From Bacteroidales bacterium UBA4893 (GTDB taxonomy: Bacteria; Bacteroidota; Bacteroidia; Bacteroidales; P3): a stretch of DNA of 16,842 nucleotides. Made by a program: the position numbers and the translations under genes. Position 1 is the stretch's first letter. The number at the start of each line of letters is the position of its first letter. Shown here piece by piece: positions 6,692 through 13,821 of this stretch. The notes below the pieces were generated by a model, which was not told where the DNA came from, did no database searches, and saw nothing but the letters and a program-made list of their open reading frames with translations. The stretch is from assembly GCA_002399025.1 (NCBI GenBank), contig DHCV01000022.1, positions 811 to 17,652 of the forward strand, in the 5' to 3' direction.

Positions 6692-7978
6692 TTATTTTAT
6701 TTCAAAGCATTGATTTATAGGGTTGAGGTGTTCTAAGGTTTCTTGGGTTATGGTGTTTATGTATTTTTCATCAAACTTTCTACTAACTCTTATGTAGTTG
6801 TCTGAAAAACCATACATCATTCCTTTTTCATTGTCGCTTTCCCAAAGTACTTTGGCTTTATATCCTTTGTTGTTTTCGTAAAATTCCTTTTTCTTTTTAT
6901 TGGAAATATCCTGCATAATAAGGCTTCGCTTCTTGCGGATATTCGTTGGAACTTTCCCGTCAAAATTTATTGCCAGTGAGTTTGGTCTTTCGGAATAGGT
7001 AAATACATGTAAGGCTGATAGGGGAAGGGATTCAATAAAAGCAATTGTTTCATTAAATTCTTCCTCGCTCTCTCCAGGGAAACCAATAATTATATCAGCT
7101 GCTATAAAAGCATGAGGCATTACTTTCTTTATATATCTTATTCTGTCCTCAAATAATTCTCTATTATATTTTCTTTTCATCCTTTGGAGCAAGAAATTTG
7201 TTCCCCCTTGCAAAGGAATATGAAAATGTGGTAAGAAACTTCTTGATGTGCTTACAAAATCAATAATTTCATTTGTAATTAGATTTGGCTCAATGCTTGA
7301 AATCCTATATCTCTCAATATGCTCAACCTTATCCAACTCTTTAATAAGAGAAAAGAAATCCTCGCCTTGATGTTTTCCAAAATCTCCAATATTTACTCCT
7401 GTCAACACAACTTCTTTCTTGCCTTCTTTCTCCAATTCATAGGCTTTTTTAATTGTGTTTTCAATGGTGTCGCTTCTGCTTCTTCCTCTTGCAAAAGGAA
7501 TAGCACAATAGGAACAGAAATAGTCGCATCCGTCTTGTATCTTTAAGAAACTCCTTGTCCTATCTTCGAAAGAGTAGGAGGGAACGAATTCTTTTACATT
7601 ATCAATTGGCACAACCTCTTTGAAATGCTCATCAAACTTCTCCTTGCTTTCGATATATTCAAATAATTTATGCTTATCGGCATTTCCCAAAATTATATCT
7701 ACTCCTTCAATCTCTGCAATTTCTTTTGGATTAAGCTGAGCAAAACAACCAATAACAGCAATTGTTGCATTAGGGTTTATATGATTAGCAACACGAATTG
7801 CATTCCTACATTTCTTTTCAGCCACTTGAGTAACTGTACATGTATTAATAACATATACATCTGCAAATTCTTTTGAGGAAACTTGTTCGTAGTTGTTTTG
7901 AGTAAATCTTCTTGCCAAATCAGAGCTTTCAGCAAAATTGAGCTTACACCCTAAAGTATGAAAAGCAACTTTCTTCAT
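6692..7978 (-). CDS. mtaB: tRNA t6A37 methylthiotransferase MtaB
   Basis: This is a 428-residue radical-SAM methylthiotransferase. MtaB converts N6-threonylcarbamoyladenosine at position 37 of tRNAs to its 2-methylthio form. The N-terminal UPF0004 domain carries three cluster cysteines, C11 (TLGCKLN), C47 (INTCTVT) and C78 (VIGCFAQ). The radical-SAM domain has the CxxxCxxC motif at C151, C155 and C158 (DGCDYFCSYCAIP) followed by FARGRSRS. A short TRAM-like C-terminal region spans about 370-428. MKKVAFHTLGCKLN at the N-terminus fixes the start. Its 3' end is of special interest: two further pieces of the same tail lie downstream at 4410-4448 and 3577-3678, so the present C-terminus may be recombinant. 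A TAATTTTG -7 box lies 39 bases upstream. Confidence 0.93.
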   Translation of the reverse strand: MKKVAFHTLGCKLNFAESSDLARRFTQNNYEQVSSKEFADVYVINTCTVTQVAEKKCRNAIRVANHINPNATIAVIGCFAQLNPKEIAEIEGVDIILGNADKHKLFEYIESKEKFDEHFKEVVPIDNVKEFVPSYSFEDRTRSFLKIQDGCDYFCSYCAIPFARGRSRSDTIENTIKKAYELEKEGKKEVVLTGVNIGDFGKHQGEDFFSLIKELDKVEHIERYRISSIEPNLITNEIIDFVSTSRSFLPHFHIPLQGGTNFLLQRMKRKYNRELFEDRIRYIKKVMPHAFIAADIIIGFPGESEEEFNETIAFIESLPLSALHVFTYSERPNSLAINFDGKVPTNIRKKRSLIMQDISNKKKKEFYENNKGYKAKVLWESDNEKGMMYGFSDNYIRVSRKFDEKYINTITQETLEHLNPINQCFEIK

Positions 7979-8016
7979 TTATATATTTATACAATAATCT
8001 AATCAATTTCGATTTT

Positions 8017-8024
8017 CAAAATTA
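8017..8024 (-). promoter_or_regulatory. Promoter -7 box of mtaB
   Basis: TAATTTTG on the minus strand matches TAnnTTTG and would start transcription near 8010, about 30 bases before the ATG at 7978. The -33 box is not clear. The 22-base-period array begins 27 bases upstream of this element. Confidence 0.5.
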
Positions 8025-8050
8025 GGTATTTTATTTTGAATAGTCATTAT

Positions 8051-8187
8051 TTTGATACAAAAAACAAAACCATTTGATTCTGACCCCTCGATTATTTGAT
8101 CCTGACCCCCTCATCTTTTGATTCTGATACCCCAAACATCAAAAGATCGCACCCTCAGCATCAAAAGATCATATCCCAAACATCAAA
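8051..8187. repeat. 22-base-period short-motif array with strand switch (TTTGAT/ATCAAA)
   Basis: TTTGAT occurs at 8051, 8073, 8095 and 8117, each exactly 22 bases apart. Its reverse complement ATCAAA then occurs at 8138, 8160 and 8182, again 22 apart, with a 21-base step at the switch. The ~16-base fillers between motifs vary, although those at 8079-8094 and 8101-8116 are alike (CTGACCCC). The array fills most of the gap between the FGE-fold gene and mtaB and holds no gene. Motifs this short with this geometry do not fit CRISPR or ordinary tandem repeats. Confidence 0.85.
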
Positions 8188-8286
8188 TACTGGTTTTGCG
8201 ATTGTTAAATATGTTAATAATCGGTTAGATTCTTAGGATAGGAACATACTTAACAAGATAGAAACAAAATTTTGAAATATGGTTTT

Positions 8287-8931
8287 CTATTTAATTATTT
8301 TAGCAACGCACCTAAAGCCTATAGGTCTATCGAGAACTTGGTCTTTATTCCCCAAAGTGTATTCTATAACATTATCCGTTATTCCCTGTGGCTTCCCAGA
8401 TTTTTTATTTTTAAGAATTGACAAAGGGGGATTAAAAGTTATTTCAGCAAATGACTCAGCTTTCTTATAATCCTCTTGAGTAGGTAAAGAGAACTCTATT
8501 TGTTCTACTCCTTTTATTTTCCAATTAAATCGTTCAGTTCTCCACTTGCAATAATTTATACATTGCTCATAAGAAACACCTATCATTGGGTATTTATCAT
8601 AATTATTCTTCATAAACCCAACATCTGCATTTGAAAAATTTTGTTTCTCCATATTGTTTGCATTTGGGTGAATAAAAGAATAATTATAATACCTTCTAAA
8701 TAATGCAGTATCTGGAATTGTTGAAAGAAATTCTTGAGAATTACTACCAAAACGGTTTTTGATATCAAATTCATATTCCCGCCAATCACTGATAGAAACC
8801 TCTGTATTGTCAATATATTTCATTTCCTTACTATCTATTTGAGTCATATAAGGAATCTTTTGAGCTATTATATTGCCCGTTTTTAAAATAAGGCTAAACA
8901 ATAATATAATAATGCTTGCTCTCTTCTTCAT
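8287..8931 (-). CDS. Secreted FGE-sulfatase-fold protein (SUMF1-like)
   Basis: This 214-residue product has a signal peptide (MKKRASIIILLFSLILKTGN, then IIAQ). It also has marks of the formylglycine-generating-enzyme fold: YPMIGVSYEQCINYCKWRTE (114-133), the FSLPTQEDYKKA block (147-158; family form 'RLPTEAEWEYA'), DNVIEYT (187-192) and the C-terminal GFRCV (205-209). In Bacteroidota this fold is used by the gliding and secretion lipoproteins GldJ/GldK and by many structural proteins without oxidase activity. At 214 residues it is shorter than true FGE, the usual GN-x-EW region is reduced, and the catalytic cysteines cannot be assigned. A structural or binding role is therefore more likely. 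It has its own promoter at 9024-9054, with a leader of about 85 bases. Confidence 0.75.
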   Translation of the reverse strand: MKKRASIIILLFSLILKTGNIIAQKIPYMTQIDSKEMKYIDNTEVSISDWREYEFDIKNRFGSNSQEFLSTIPDTALFRRYYNYSFIHPNANNMEKQNFSNADVGFMKNNYDKYPMIGVSYEQCINYCKWRTERFNWKIKGVEQIEFSLPTQEDYKKAESFAEITFNPPLSILKNKKSGKPQGITDNVIEYTLGNKDQVLDRPIGFRCVAKIIK

Positions 8932-9023
8932 ATTTATCCATTTTTATGTCAAAATAAGAACTACCTTCTCAACTTCTTGACAATGTTTTCAGATATGATT
9001 TTTGAAATATTATTCTTTATCTG

Positions 9024-9054
9024 CAAACTTACGGTTTTATTTTTAATCAGCAAA
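9024..9054 (-). promoter_or_regulatory. Consensus promoter of the FGE-fold gene
   Basis: On the minus strand this is TTTG (9051-9054), 19 bases, then TAAGTTTG (9024-9031), a perfect match to the Bacteroidota housekeeping promoter. The start point would be near 9017. It separates the FGE-fold gene from the truncated protease gene upstream. Confidence 0.75.
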
Positions 9055-9147
9055 ATATAAATGAATACCATTTTTTAGACCATTATTCTTGGTCATTTTA
9101 CTTTTATTGTAAAAGCATATTTTTTATTCATGTGTTTGCAAATACTA

Positions 9148-9606
9148 CTATAAACCTGTTGCAAAACCTTCAATGCTGTCTTTAGTACCTTTGTTATTAT
9201 AAGATGTAAATGCTCCTAGAGAATGTTTTTTGTCATAACTATATATAAAGAATTTACCCCCCTCTGGCAACCAAAATTTATCATATAATAAGTTTATTGA
9301 TAATGCTTCAGGAATGCTTATACATAACCTCCATATTCTATCTCCATTCGCTAAAGTTGACCATTCTCCAGAACTATCCATACTATAATTTACCTTATGA
9401 GCATATCCAAATCTTGGAGGAACTCCATTCTTTTCATCCTCTAAGTCCTCTTGATTAATTATTGCCATATCTAAAGAAGGTAATGTTTTTGTTGTCACAT
9501 TAGAATTAAGATTTTTATATTCAAAACTTACTGGTAATTCTTTTGTGCTAAGTTGTCCATATGTACTATTATTTATCATAAAGTAAAATATGAAAAACAT
9601 TGCCAT
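9148..9606 (-). pseudogene. Truncated secreted trypsin-like protease: signal peptide and propeptide only
   Basis: The 152-residue frame begins with a signal peptide (MAMFFIFYFMINNSTYGQ). It continues with the N-terminal pro-region typical of Bacteroidota secreted trypsin-like (lysyl-endopeptidase-type) proteins: PPRFGYAHKVNYSMDSSGEW, then NGDRIWRLCI, SINLLYDKFWLPEGGKFFIY and KDSIEGFATGL. In full-length relatives this region is followed by the linker and the His-Asp-Ser catalytic domain. Here a stop codon comes right after GFATGL, and the following ~215 bases show no continuation in any frame that I could see. It is therefore probably a decayed gene whose catalytic part was deleted, though a stand-alone secreted domain cannot be excluded. 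It starts 26 bases after the META-like lipoprotein gene and may share its transcript. Confidence 0.7.
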
Positions 9607-9632
9607 TGTTAAATAATATACTTTTTCACAAC

Positions 9633-10100
9633 CTACCTCCTTTCAAATTTTAAGTAATTCTGACGATTATTATAATATAACTCTAAAATGTTATTTGAAA
9701 CAGAATAGTATCTTGTGTTTTTTATACCTTGCATAAATAAATTTCCATCATATAATTCATTGATTTCTGTACCATACAGATTTTTTATTAGTAAAGAATA
9801 ATTTTCTGTATTTATAATATAGTCTCCCGATAAACTATTAGTTGAAGAGTGTACATTCAATTTATTCAGGTTTTCTTCAAATACCAATCGATAACAAATA
9901 CTATCACTTGGCTCTGGGATTTTTGTAGTATTATTCGCAACATCAACAAATTCTATTAATTTCCATTCTGTGTTTTTTAATGGATTATTTGTTTTTTCAT
10001 TGTTGCCATCCTTTTCCTCACAAGAAAAGAATAGACCGAGACTTAAAAGTGTTACTACCACTATGGCAACCGCACTTAATCTTAAAAATTTAGTTTTCAT
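9633..10100 (-). CDS. META/HslJ-like lipoprotein
   Basis: This 155-residue product has a lipoprotein signal (hydrophobic 9-25, lipobox FFSC with C27, followed by acidic EEKDGNNEK). The mature part begins LKNTEWKLIEFVD, the usual opening of META (HslJ-like) domains. It ends with NILELYYNNRQNYLKFERR, the strand pattern that closes small beta-barrel META folds in Bacteroidota lipoproteins. Other blocks are CYRLVFEE and SLSGDYIINTENYSL. Function is unknown; META proteins have been linked to stress and heat-shock phenotypes in other bacteria. No good promoter is seen immediately upstream, so transcription may come from the promoter at 10519-10550 through a leader of about 410 bases. Confidence 0.75.
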   Translation of the reverse strand: MKTKFLRLSAVAIVVVTLLSLGLFFSCEEKDGNNEKTNNPLKNTEWKLIEFVDVANNTTKIPEPSDSICYRLVFEENLNKLNVHSSTNSLSGDYIINTENYSLLIKNLYGTEINELYDGNLFMQGIKNTRYYSVSNNILELYYNNRQNYLKFERR

Positions 10101-10290
10101 AAAAACATACTTTTTTGTTATTAATAATTTTATACTGCAGAGCTTTTATTTCTGCTGCAAAATAAACAAAAACAGGATTTATCATCAATTCTTTTAAACT
10201 AAATATTGACTTTATTTATTTGAATGGTTTTAGTCTGTTCCATTATTAAGAGAAACCTACTTTTCTTGTGTTAAGGGTTAATACTTGTGA

Positions 10291-10485
10291 TTACTTCCTT
10301 TTTACTTTAAAAAACGAATATAATCCTAATTGTTTTGTTGAAAAATATGATGATATATATCTTGTTGTTTTTGTTTCTACGATGAAATGTAAGATAGGAA
10401 ATACAAAAGTAACATTTCTCTTCTCTTTGTTGAAAAGGGAGTTTATTAGAAAACTGCTCAAACTATATGTATTAGCTTTATACAT
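10291..10485 (-). CDS. Possible small protein below a strong promoter
   Basis: This is a 64-codon frame starting about 28 bases below the predicted start point of the promoter at 10519-10550. That placement is the main reason to list it. The product is basic, with two moderately hydrophobic patches (VTFVFPILHFIV and YISSYFSTKQLGLYSFF) and a KVKRK end. I recognise no family. A frame of similar length exists on the other strand over the same bases, which is common in AT-rich non-coding DNA, so the coding call is weak. The alternative is that the promoter makes a small RNA or a long leader for the lipoprotein gene at 9633-10100. Confidence 0.25.
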   Translation of the reverse strand: MYKANTYSLSSFLINSLFNKEKRNVTFVFPILHFIVETKTTRYISSYFSTKQLGLYSFFKVKRK

Positions 10486-10518
10486 CTAGATAGGTAATTT
10501 AAAAGAATATTACGTTGG

Positions 10519-10550
10519 CAAACGTACAAACTTTATTTTAATACGCCAAA
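10519..10550 (-). promoter_or_regulatory. Consensus promoter behind ligA
   Basis: On the minus strand this is TTTG (10547-10550), 20 bases, then TACGTTTG (10519-10526), both boxes exact. The -7 box lies inside the palindrome TACGTT-GGCA-AACGTA (10511-10526), a possible repressor site. Transcription would begin near 10512 and run toward the META-like lipoprotein. Confidence 0.7.
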
Positions 10551-10586
10551 TAAAATGAAAAAAAGATTTTTATTTAATCTGAATAA

Positions 10587-12641
10587 TTATTCACTTATCA
10601 TGGAATTAAACTCTTGTTCGGATATTATTTTTACTCCTAATTTCTCTGCTTTGCGTTTTTTCTCTGGTCCAATTTTATCTCCTGCAACCAAATAATCAAC
10701 CTTTGCACTTACTGCACTTAAAACCTTTCCTGAATTGTCTTCAATAGTTTTCTTTAGGGCTTCTCTGCTATATGCTTCAAAGGTACCGCTTACAACAAAG
10801 CTTAATCCTTCAAGGCTATTGCTTAGAAAAGTTTCTTCAATCTCAAACTTTAGTCCTTTGGATTTTAGCTTTTGGATAAGAGATAGGTTTTCCACATTTG
10901 AGAAATAATCAATTATGCTTTGAGCTATCTTATCTCCAATTTCATCTACCTGTGTTAGCTCTAAGAAGTTTGCATTAATTAAACCATCTATATTCTTATA
11001 ATGTTTAGCAAGTTTCTTAGCAACAACCTCACCAACATAGCGAATACCTAATCCATAAAGCACTCTTTCAAAAGCGATATTCTTTGAATCTTCAATCGCT
11101 TGAATAAGATTAGAGGCTCCTTTTTCTTGAATTGTTGCTTTCTTGCTCTCATCAATGCTTCCAATGCCAATAAGGTCTTCTTCTTTTAATGAATATATAT
11201 CAGCAAAATCGTTAATAAGTTTATGGTCAATTAGGTATTTTAGTCTTTCTCCTCCAAGGGTATCAATATTCATTGCCTTCTTACTTGCAAAATGTTCAAA
11301 GCGACTTAAGATTTGAACAGGGCAGTGGTTATAGTTAGGACAATAATGCCCAGCTTCGGAATCTTCTCTTATTAAAGGAGTTTTACACTCAGGGCATTTA
11401 GTTATATATTCTATTTTCTTAGCACCAAGTTCTCTTTTTTCAAGATTTACTCCAATTATCTTTGGAATAATCTCTCCTCCTTTTTCTACATATAAATAAT
11501 CATTTGTATGAATATCGAGCTTCTCAATTATATCTGCATTATGCAAAGAAGCTCTCTTAACAATTGTTCCTCCAAGCAAAACAGGTTCAAAATTAGCAAC
11601 AGGAGTAATTACGCCCGTTCTTCCAACTTGATATTCAATGCTAAGAAGTTTTGCTTCCTTTCTTTGAGCTTTAAACTTATAGGCTGTTGCCCAACGAGGG
11701 CTTTTGGCAGTAGAGCCAAGCCTATCCCAAAGAAGAGTATTATTTAGTTTGATAACAATTCCGTCTATATCGAAACCAAGATTAAATCTTTCCTTATCCC
11801 AATAGTCAATAAAGTTTTCAATATCTTCCATATTATTGCATATTGCCATAAAGCTAGGAATATTGAATCCCCAAGACTTTGCTTTTTGAAGCCTTTGGTA
11901 ATGAGTAAGAGAATTTAATTCAGGGTTATTGTCTGTAAGTAGAAAATAGAGGAAACAATCCAATTTTCTTTTTGCAGTTTCTTTTGGGTTAAGTAGTTTT
12001 ATGCTTCCAGAGGCTGCATTTCGAGGATTAGCCAAAGGCTCTTCTCCTTGAGCTATTTTTTGAGCGTTAAACTCCTCAAAGGCTTTATGAGGAAATATTA
12101 CTTCTCCTCTAATTTCAAATTCTTCAGGATAATCATCTCCAAAAAGTTCCATAGGAATAGAGCGAATGGTTTTAATATTATCGGTTATATCATCTCCAAG
12201 AAGTCCATTTCCTCGAGTAAGGGCTTGAACAAGTCTTCCTTTTTTATAGTTCAAACTTATTGCAACTCCATCATATTTTAATTCACAAACCCATTCCAAT
12301 TCTTCATTTGAACCTAAACCTTCTTCTGCTCTTTTTACAAAATCCTTAATCTCTTCAATTGAATAGGTGTTGGAAAGAGAGAGCATTTGATATTTATGTT
12401 CAACCTGCTTAAAAGCTTTGTTGGTTTCTCCTCCAACTCTTTGGGTGGGGGAATAAGAAAAGAAAGAGTCATCCATTTCTGGATTCTCTTTCTTATATTC
12501 TTTCTCTAAATTTTCAAGTTTTTTTAGTTTAAAGTCAAACTCAGTGTCGGAAATAGTGGGATTGTCCAACACATAGTAGTTGTAGTTATGTTGGTTAATT
12601 TCTTTTCTTAGTTCAATTATTTGGTTATAGAGTTGGCTCAT
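10587..12641 (-). CDS. ligA: NAD-dependent DNA ligase LigA
   Basis: This 684-residue protein is the essential ligase that seals nicks in DNA using NAD+ as cofactor. The N-terminal Ia region covers about 1-70. The adenylation domain has the active-site lysine K122 in CELKYDGVAISL. It is followed by the OB-fold with YQVGRTGVITPVANFEPV and the four-cysteine zinc finger CPECKTPL ... HYCPNYNHCP. Helix-hairpin-helix repeats include IGIGSIDE and YGLGIRYVGEVVAKKLAKHY. The C-terminal BRCT domain begins LEGLSFVVSGTFE. The length is normal for the family and no key residue is missing. Its ATG overlaps the end of pdxA by 17 bases, so translation of the two is probably coupled in the pepA-pdxA-ligA operon. 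Confidence 0.97.
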   Translation of the reverse strand: MSQLYNQIIELRKEINQHNYNYYVLDNPTISDTEFDFKLKKLENLEKEYKKENPEMDDSFFSYSPTQRVGGETNKAFKQVEHKYQMLSLSNTYSIEEIKDFVKRAEEGLGSNEELEWVCELKYDGVAISLNYKKGRLVQALTRGNGLLGDDITDNIKTIRSIPMELFGDDYPEEFEIRGEVIFPHKAFEEFNAQKIAQGEEPLANPRNAASGSIKLLNPKETAKRKLDCFLYFLLTDNNPELNSLTHYQRLQKAKSWGFNIPSFMAICNNMEDIENFIDYWDKERFNLGFDIDGIVIKLNNTLLWDRLGSTAKSPRWATAYKFKAQRKEAKLLSIEYQVGRTGVITPVANFEPVLLGGTIVKRASLHNADIIEKLDIHTNDYLYVEKGGEIIPKIIGVNLEKRELGAKKIEYITKCPECKTPLIREDSEAGHYCPNYNHCPVQILSRFEHFASKKAMNIDTLGGERLKYLIDHKLINDFADIYSLKEEDLIGIGSIDESKKATIQEKGASNLIQAIEDSKNIAFERVLYGLGIRYVGEVVAKKLAKHYKNIDGLINANFLELTQVDEIGDKIAQSIIDYFSNVENLSLIQKLKSKGLKFEIEETFLSNSLEGLSFVVSGTFEAYSREALKKTIEDNSGKVLSAVSAKVDYLVAGDKIGPEKKRKAEKLGVKIISEQEFNSMISE

Positions 12642-13812
12642 CGTCTTTTTGAAGCTCTGTTGTTATGTCTTCATCAACAATATGGTCTTTTCTTGAAATT
12701 TTTAAGACATCCGAAGTCAGTGCGTCATACTCCATTCTGTTTTTAGAAATATCCATTGCCATAAAAACTGCATTGCGGAAACTATCAGGATTAGCTACAT
12801 TCTTTCCTGCAATATGATAGGCTGTTCCGTGAGCTGGTGAAGTTCTAACATAAGGCAGCCCAGCAGTGAAATTAACTCCACTATAGAAACTCATAAGCTT
12901 AAATGGAATTAAACCTTGATCATGATAAAGAGCTAAGACTCCATCGTAATTAGCAAATTCACCCATTCCAAAGAAACCATCAGAAGGGAAAGGACCAAAG
13001 GCAAGAATATTCTCATTAAATGCTTTTTTGATTGCTGGCATAATAATTTGTTCATCTTCATCTCCATTAACTCCATGGTCTCCAGCATGAGGATTTAGAG
13101 CCAAAACAGCAATCTTAGGCATACGAATGGCGAAATCTCTTTTAAGTGATTGGTCTAAAATTCTAAGCTTTCTTAAAACCAGATCTTCTGTAACAACGCT
13201 TGGAACATCTTTCAATGCAAGGTGGTTAGTAAGAATCCCAATCTTAATTTTATCGCAAGCCATAATCATCAAAGAGTCTTTAATTCCGAATTTCTTTGTT
13301 AAAAACTCAGTATGACCAGGGAAATGGAAATTAGGAGATTGGATATTCTTTTTGTTGATTGGATTAGTAACAAGGGCATCAAATTTTCCTTTCATTAGGT
13401 CTTCCGATGCCATATTCAGACTAAGAGCTGCCAACTCTCCTGCAATCTCTGTTGCTTGTCCAACGTCAATCTTAACTTCTTCCTGAATAATATTTAGTAT
13501 GTTGAGTTTACCTTTTTCTGCTTGATCAACATGTTTTATGTTAGTGAAAGGGAAATTAGGCAAATCAACCATTTTCTTATAGTAAGAAAGTATTTTCGAA
13601 GAGCCATAAAGTACAGGAGTAAAGCTCTCCATAACTCTTGTGTCAGAAAAACATTTCAAAAGTATTTCGTAACCAATACCATTAAAATCACCTTGGGAAA
13701 TTCCTATTGTAATGTTAGAACCTTTGGGTTGAGGGTTCTTATTCTTATCAATATTTTTAATATCAATATTTTTGATATTCATATTATTACTATCCATATT
13801 ATTCTTGTCCAT
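12625..13812 (-). CDS. pdxA: 4-hydroxythreonine-4-phosphate dehydrogenase PdxA
   Basis: PdxA oxidises 4-phosphohydroxy-L-threonine in the DXP-dependent pathway of pyridoxal phosphate synthesis. The family core begins at residue 33 (NITIGISQGDFNGIGYE). Metal-site histidines are visible at H167 (FPGHTEFL), H242 (NPHAGDHG) and H297 (YHDQGLIPFK), followed by VRTSPAHGTAYHIAGK. At 395 residues it is longer than typical members of about 330. The excess is a 30-residue Asn/Lys/Ile/Met-rich N-terminus made of five-residue repeats (MDKNN, MDSNN, MNIKN, IDIKN, IDKNK) encoded by a 15-base tandem repeat, plus a short acidic tail. ATG codons in the first three repeats are all possible starts. The first ATG follows the pepA stop by one base. 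It is the middle gene of the operon. Confidence 0.95.
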   Translation of the reverse strand: MDKNNMDSNNMNIKNIDIKNIDKNKNPQPKGSNITIGISQGDFNGIGYEILLKCFSDTRVMESFTPVLYGSSKILSYYKKMVDLPNFPFTNIKHVDQAEKGKLNILNIIQEEVKIDVGQATEIAGELAALSLNMASEDLMKGKFDALVTNPINKKNIQSPNFHFPGHTEFLTKKFGIKDSLMIMACDKIKIGILTNHLALKDVPSVVTEDLVLRKLRILDQSLKRDFAIRMPKIAVLALNPHAGDHGVNGDEDEQIIMPAIKKAFNENILAFGPFPSDGFFGMGEFANYDGVLALYHDQGLIPFKLMSFYSGVNFTAGLPYVRTSPAHGTAYHIAGKNVANPDSFRNAVFMAMDISKNRMEYDALTSDVLKISRKDHIVDEDITTELQKDDEPTL

Positions 13813-13821
13813 ATTATTTTT
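13747..13821. repeat. 15-base tandem repeat across the pepA stop and pdxA start
   Basis: Five degenerate 15-base units begin at 13747, 13762, 13777, 13792 and 13807. The three nearest pepA contain CATATTATT, that is AATAATATG on the coding strand. The repeat encodes the 5-residue N-terminal repeats of PdxA and includes the pepA stop with the start ATG (TAATATG). Unit number can change without shifting frame. Confidence 0.75.

Larger units (their letters stand above)
10101..10586. other. Gene-poor stretch between ligA and the META-like lipoprotein
   Basis: There are 486 bases without a convincing gene. The stretch contains a consensus minus-strand promoter (10519-10550), a candidate 64-codon frame just below it, and a weak hairpin (GCAGA...TCTGC) near 10137-10155. 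AGATT...AATCT at 10565-10581 is a weak 5-bp stem after the ligA stop that may serve as a poor terminator. I see nothing else. Confidence 0.5.

Noticed and set aside
8051..8187. CRISPR array
   Set aside because: The repeated part is only six bases, it flips orientation midway, fillers are about 16 bases and partly alike, and no cas gene is in the window.
9091..9120. Hairpins GACCA...TGGTC and CTTTTA...TAAAAG as terminators
   Set aside because: Stems are 5-6 bp and AT-rich, without a convincing T-run in the direction of the truncated protease gene.
10268..10489. 73-codon plus-strand frame behind ligA
   Set aside because: No plus-strand promoter, no recognisable product, and the consensus promoter in this gap points the other way.
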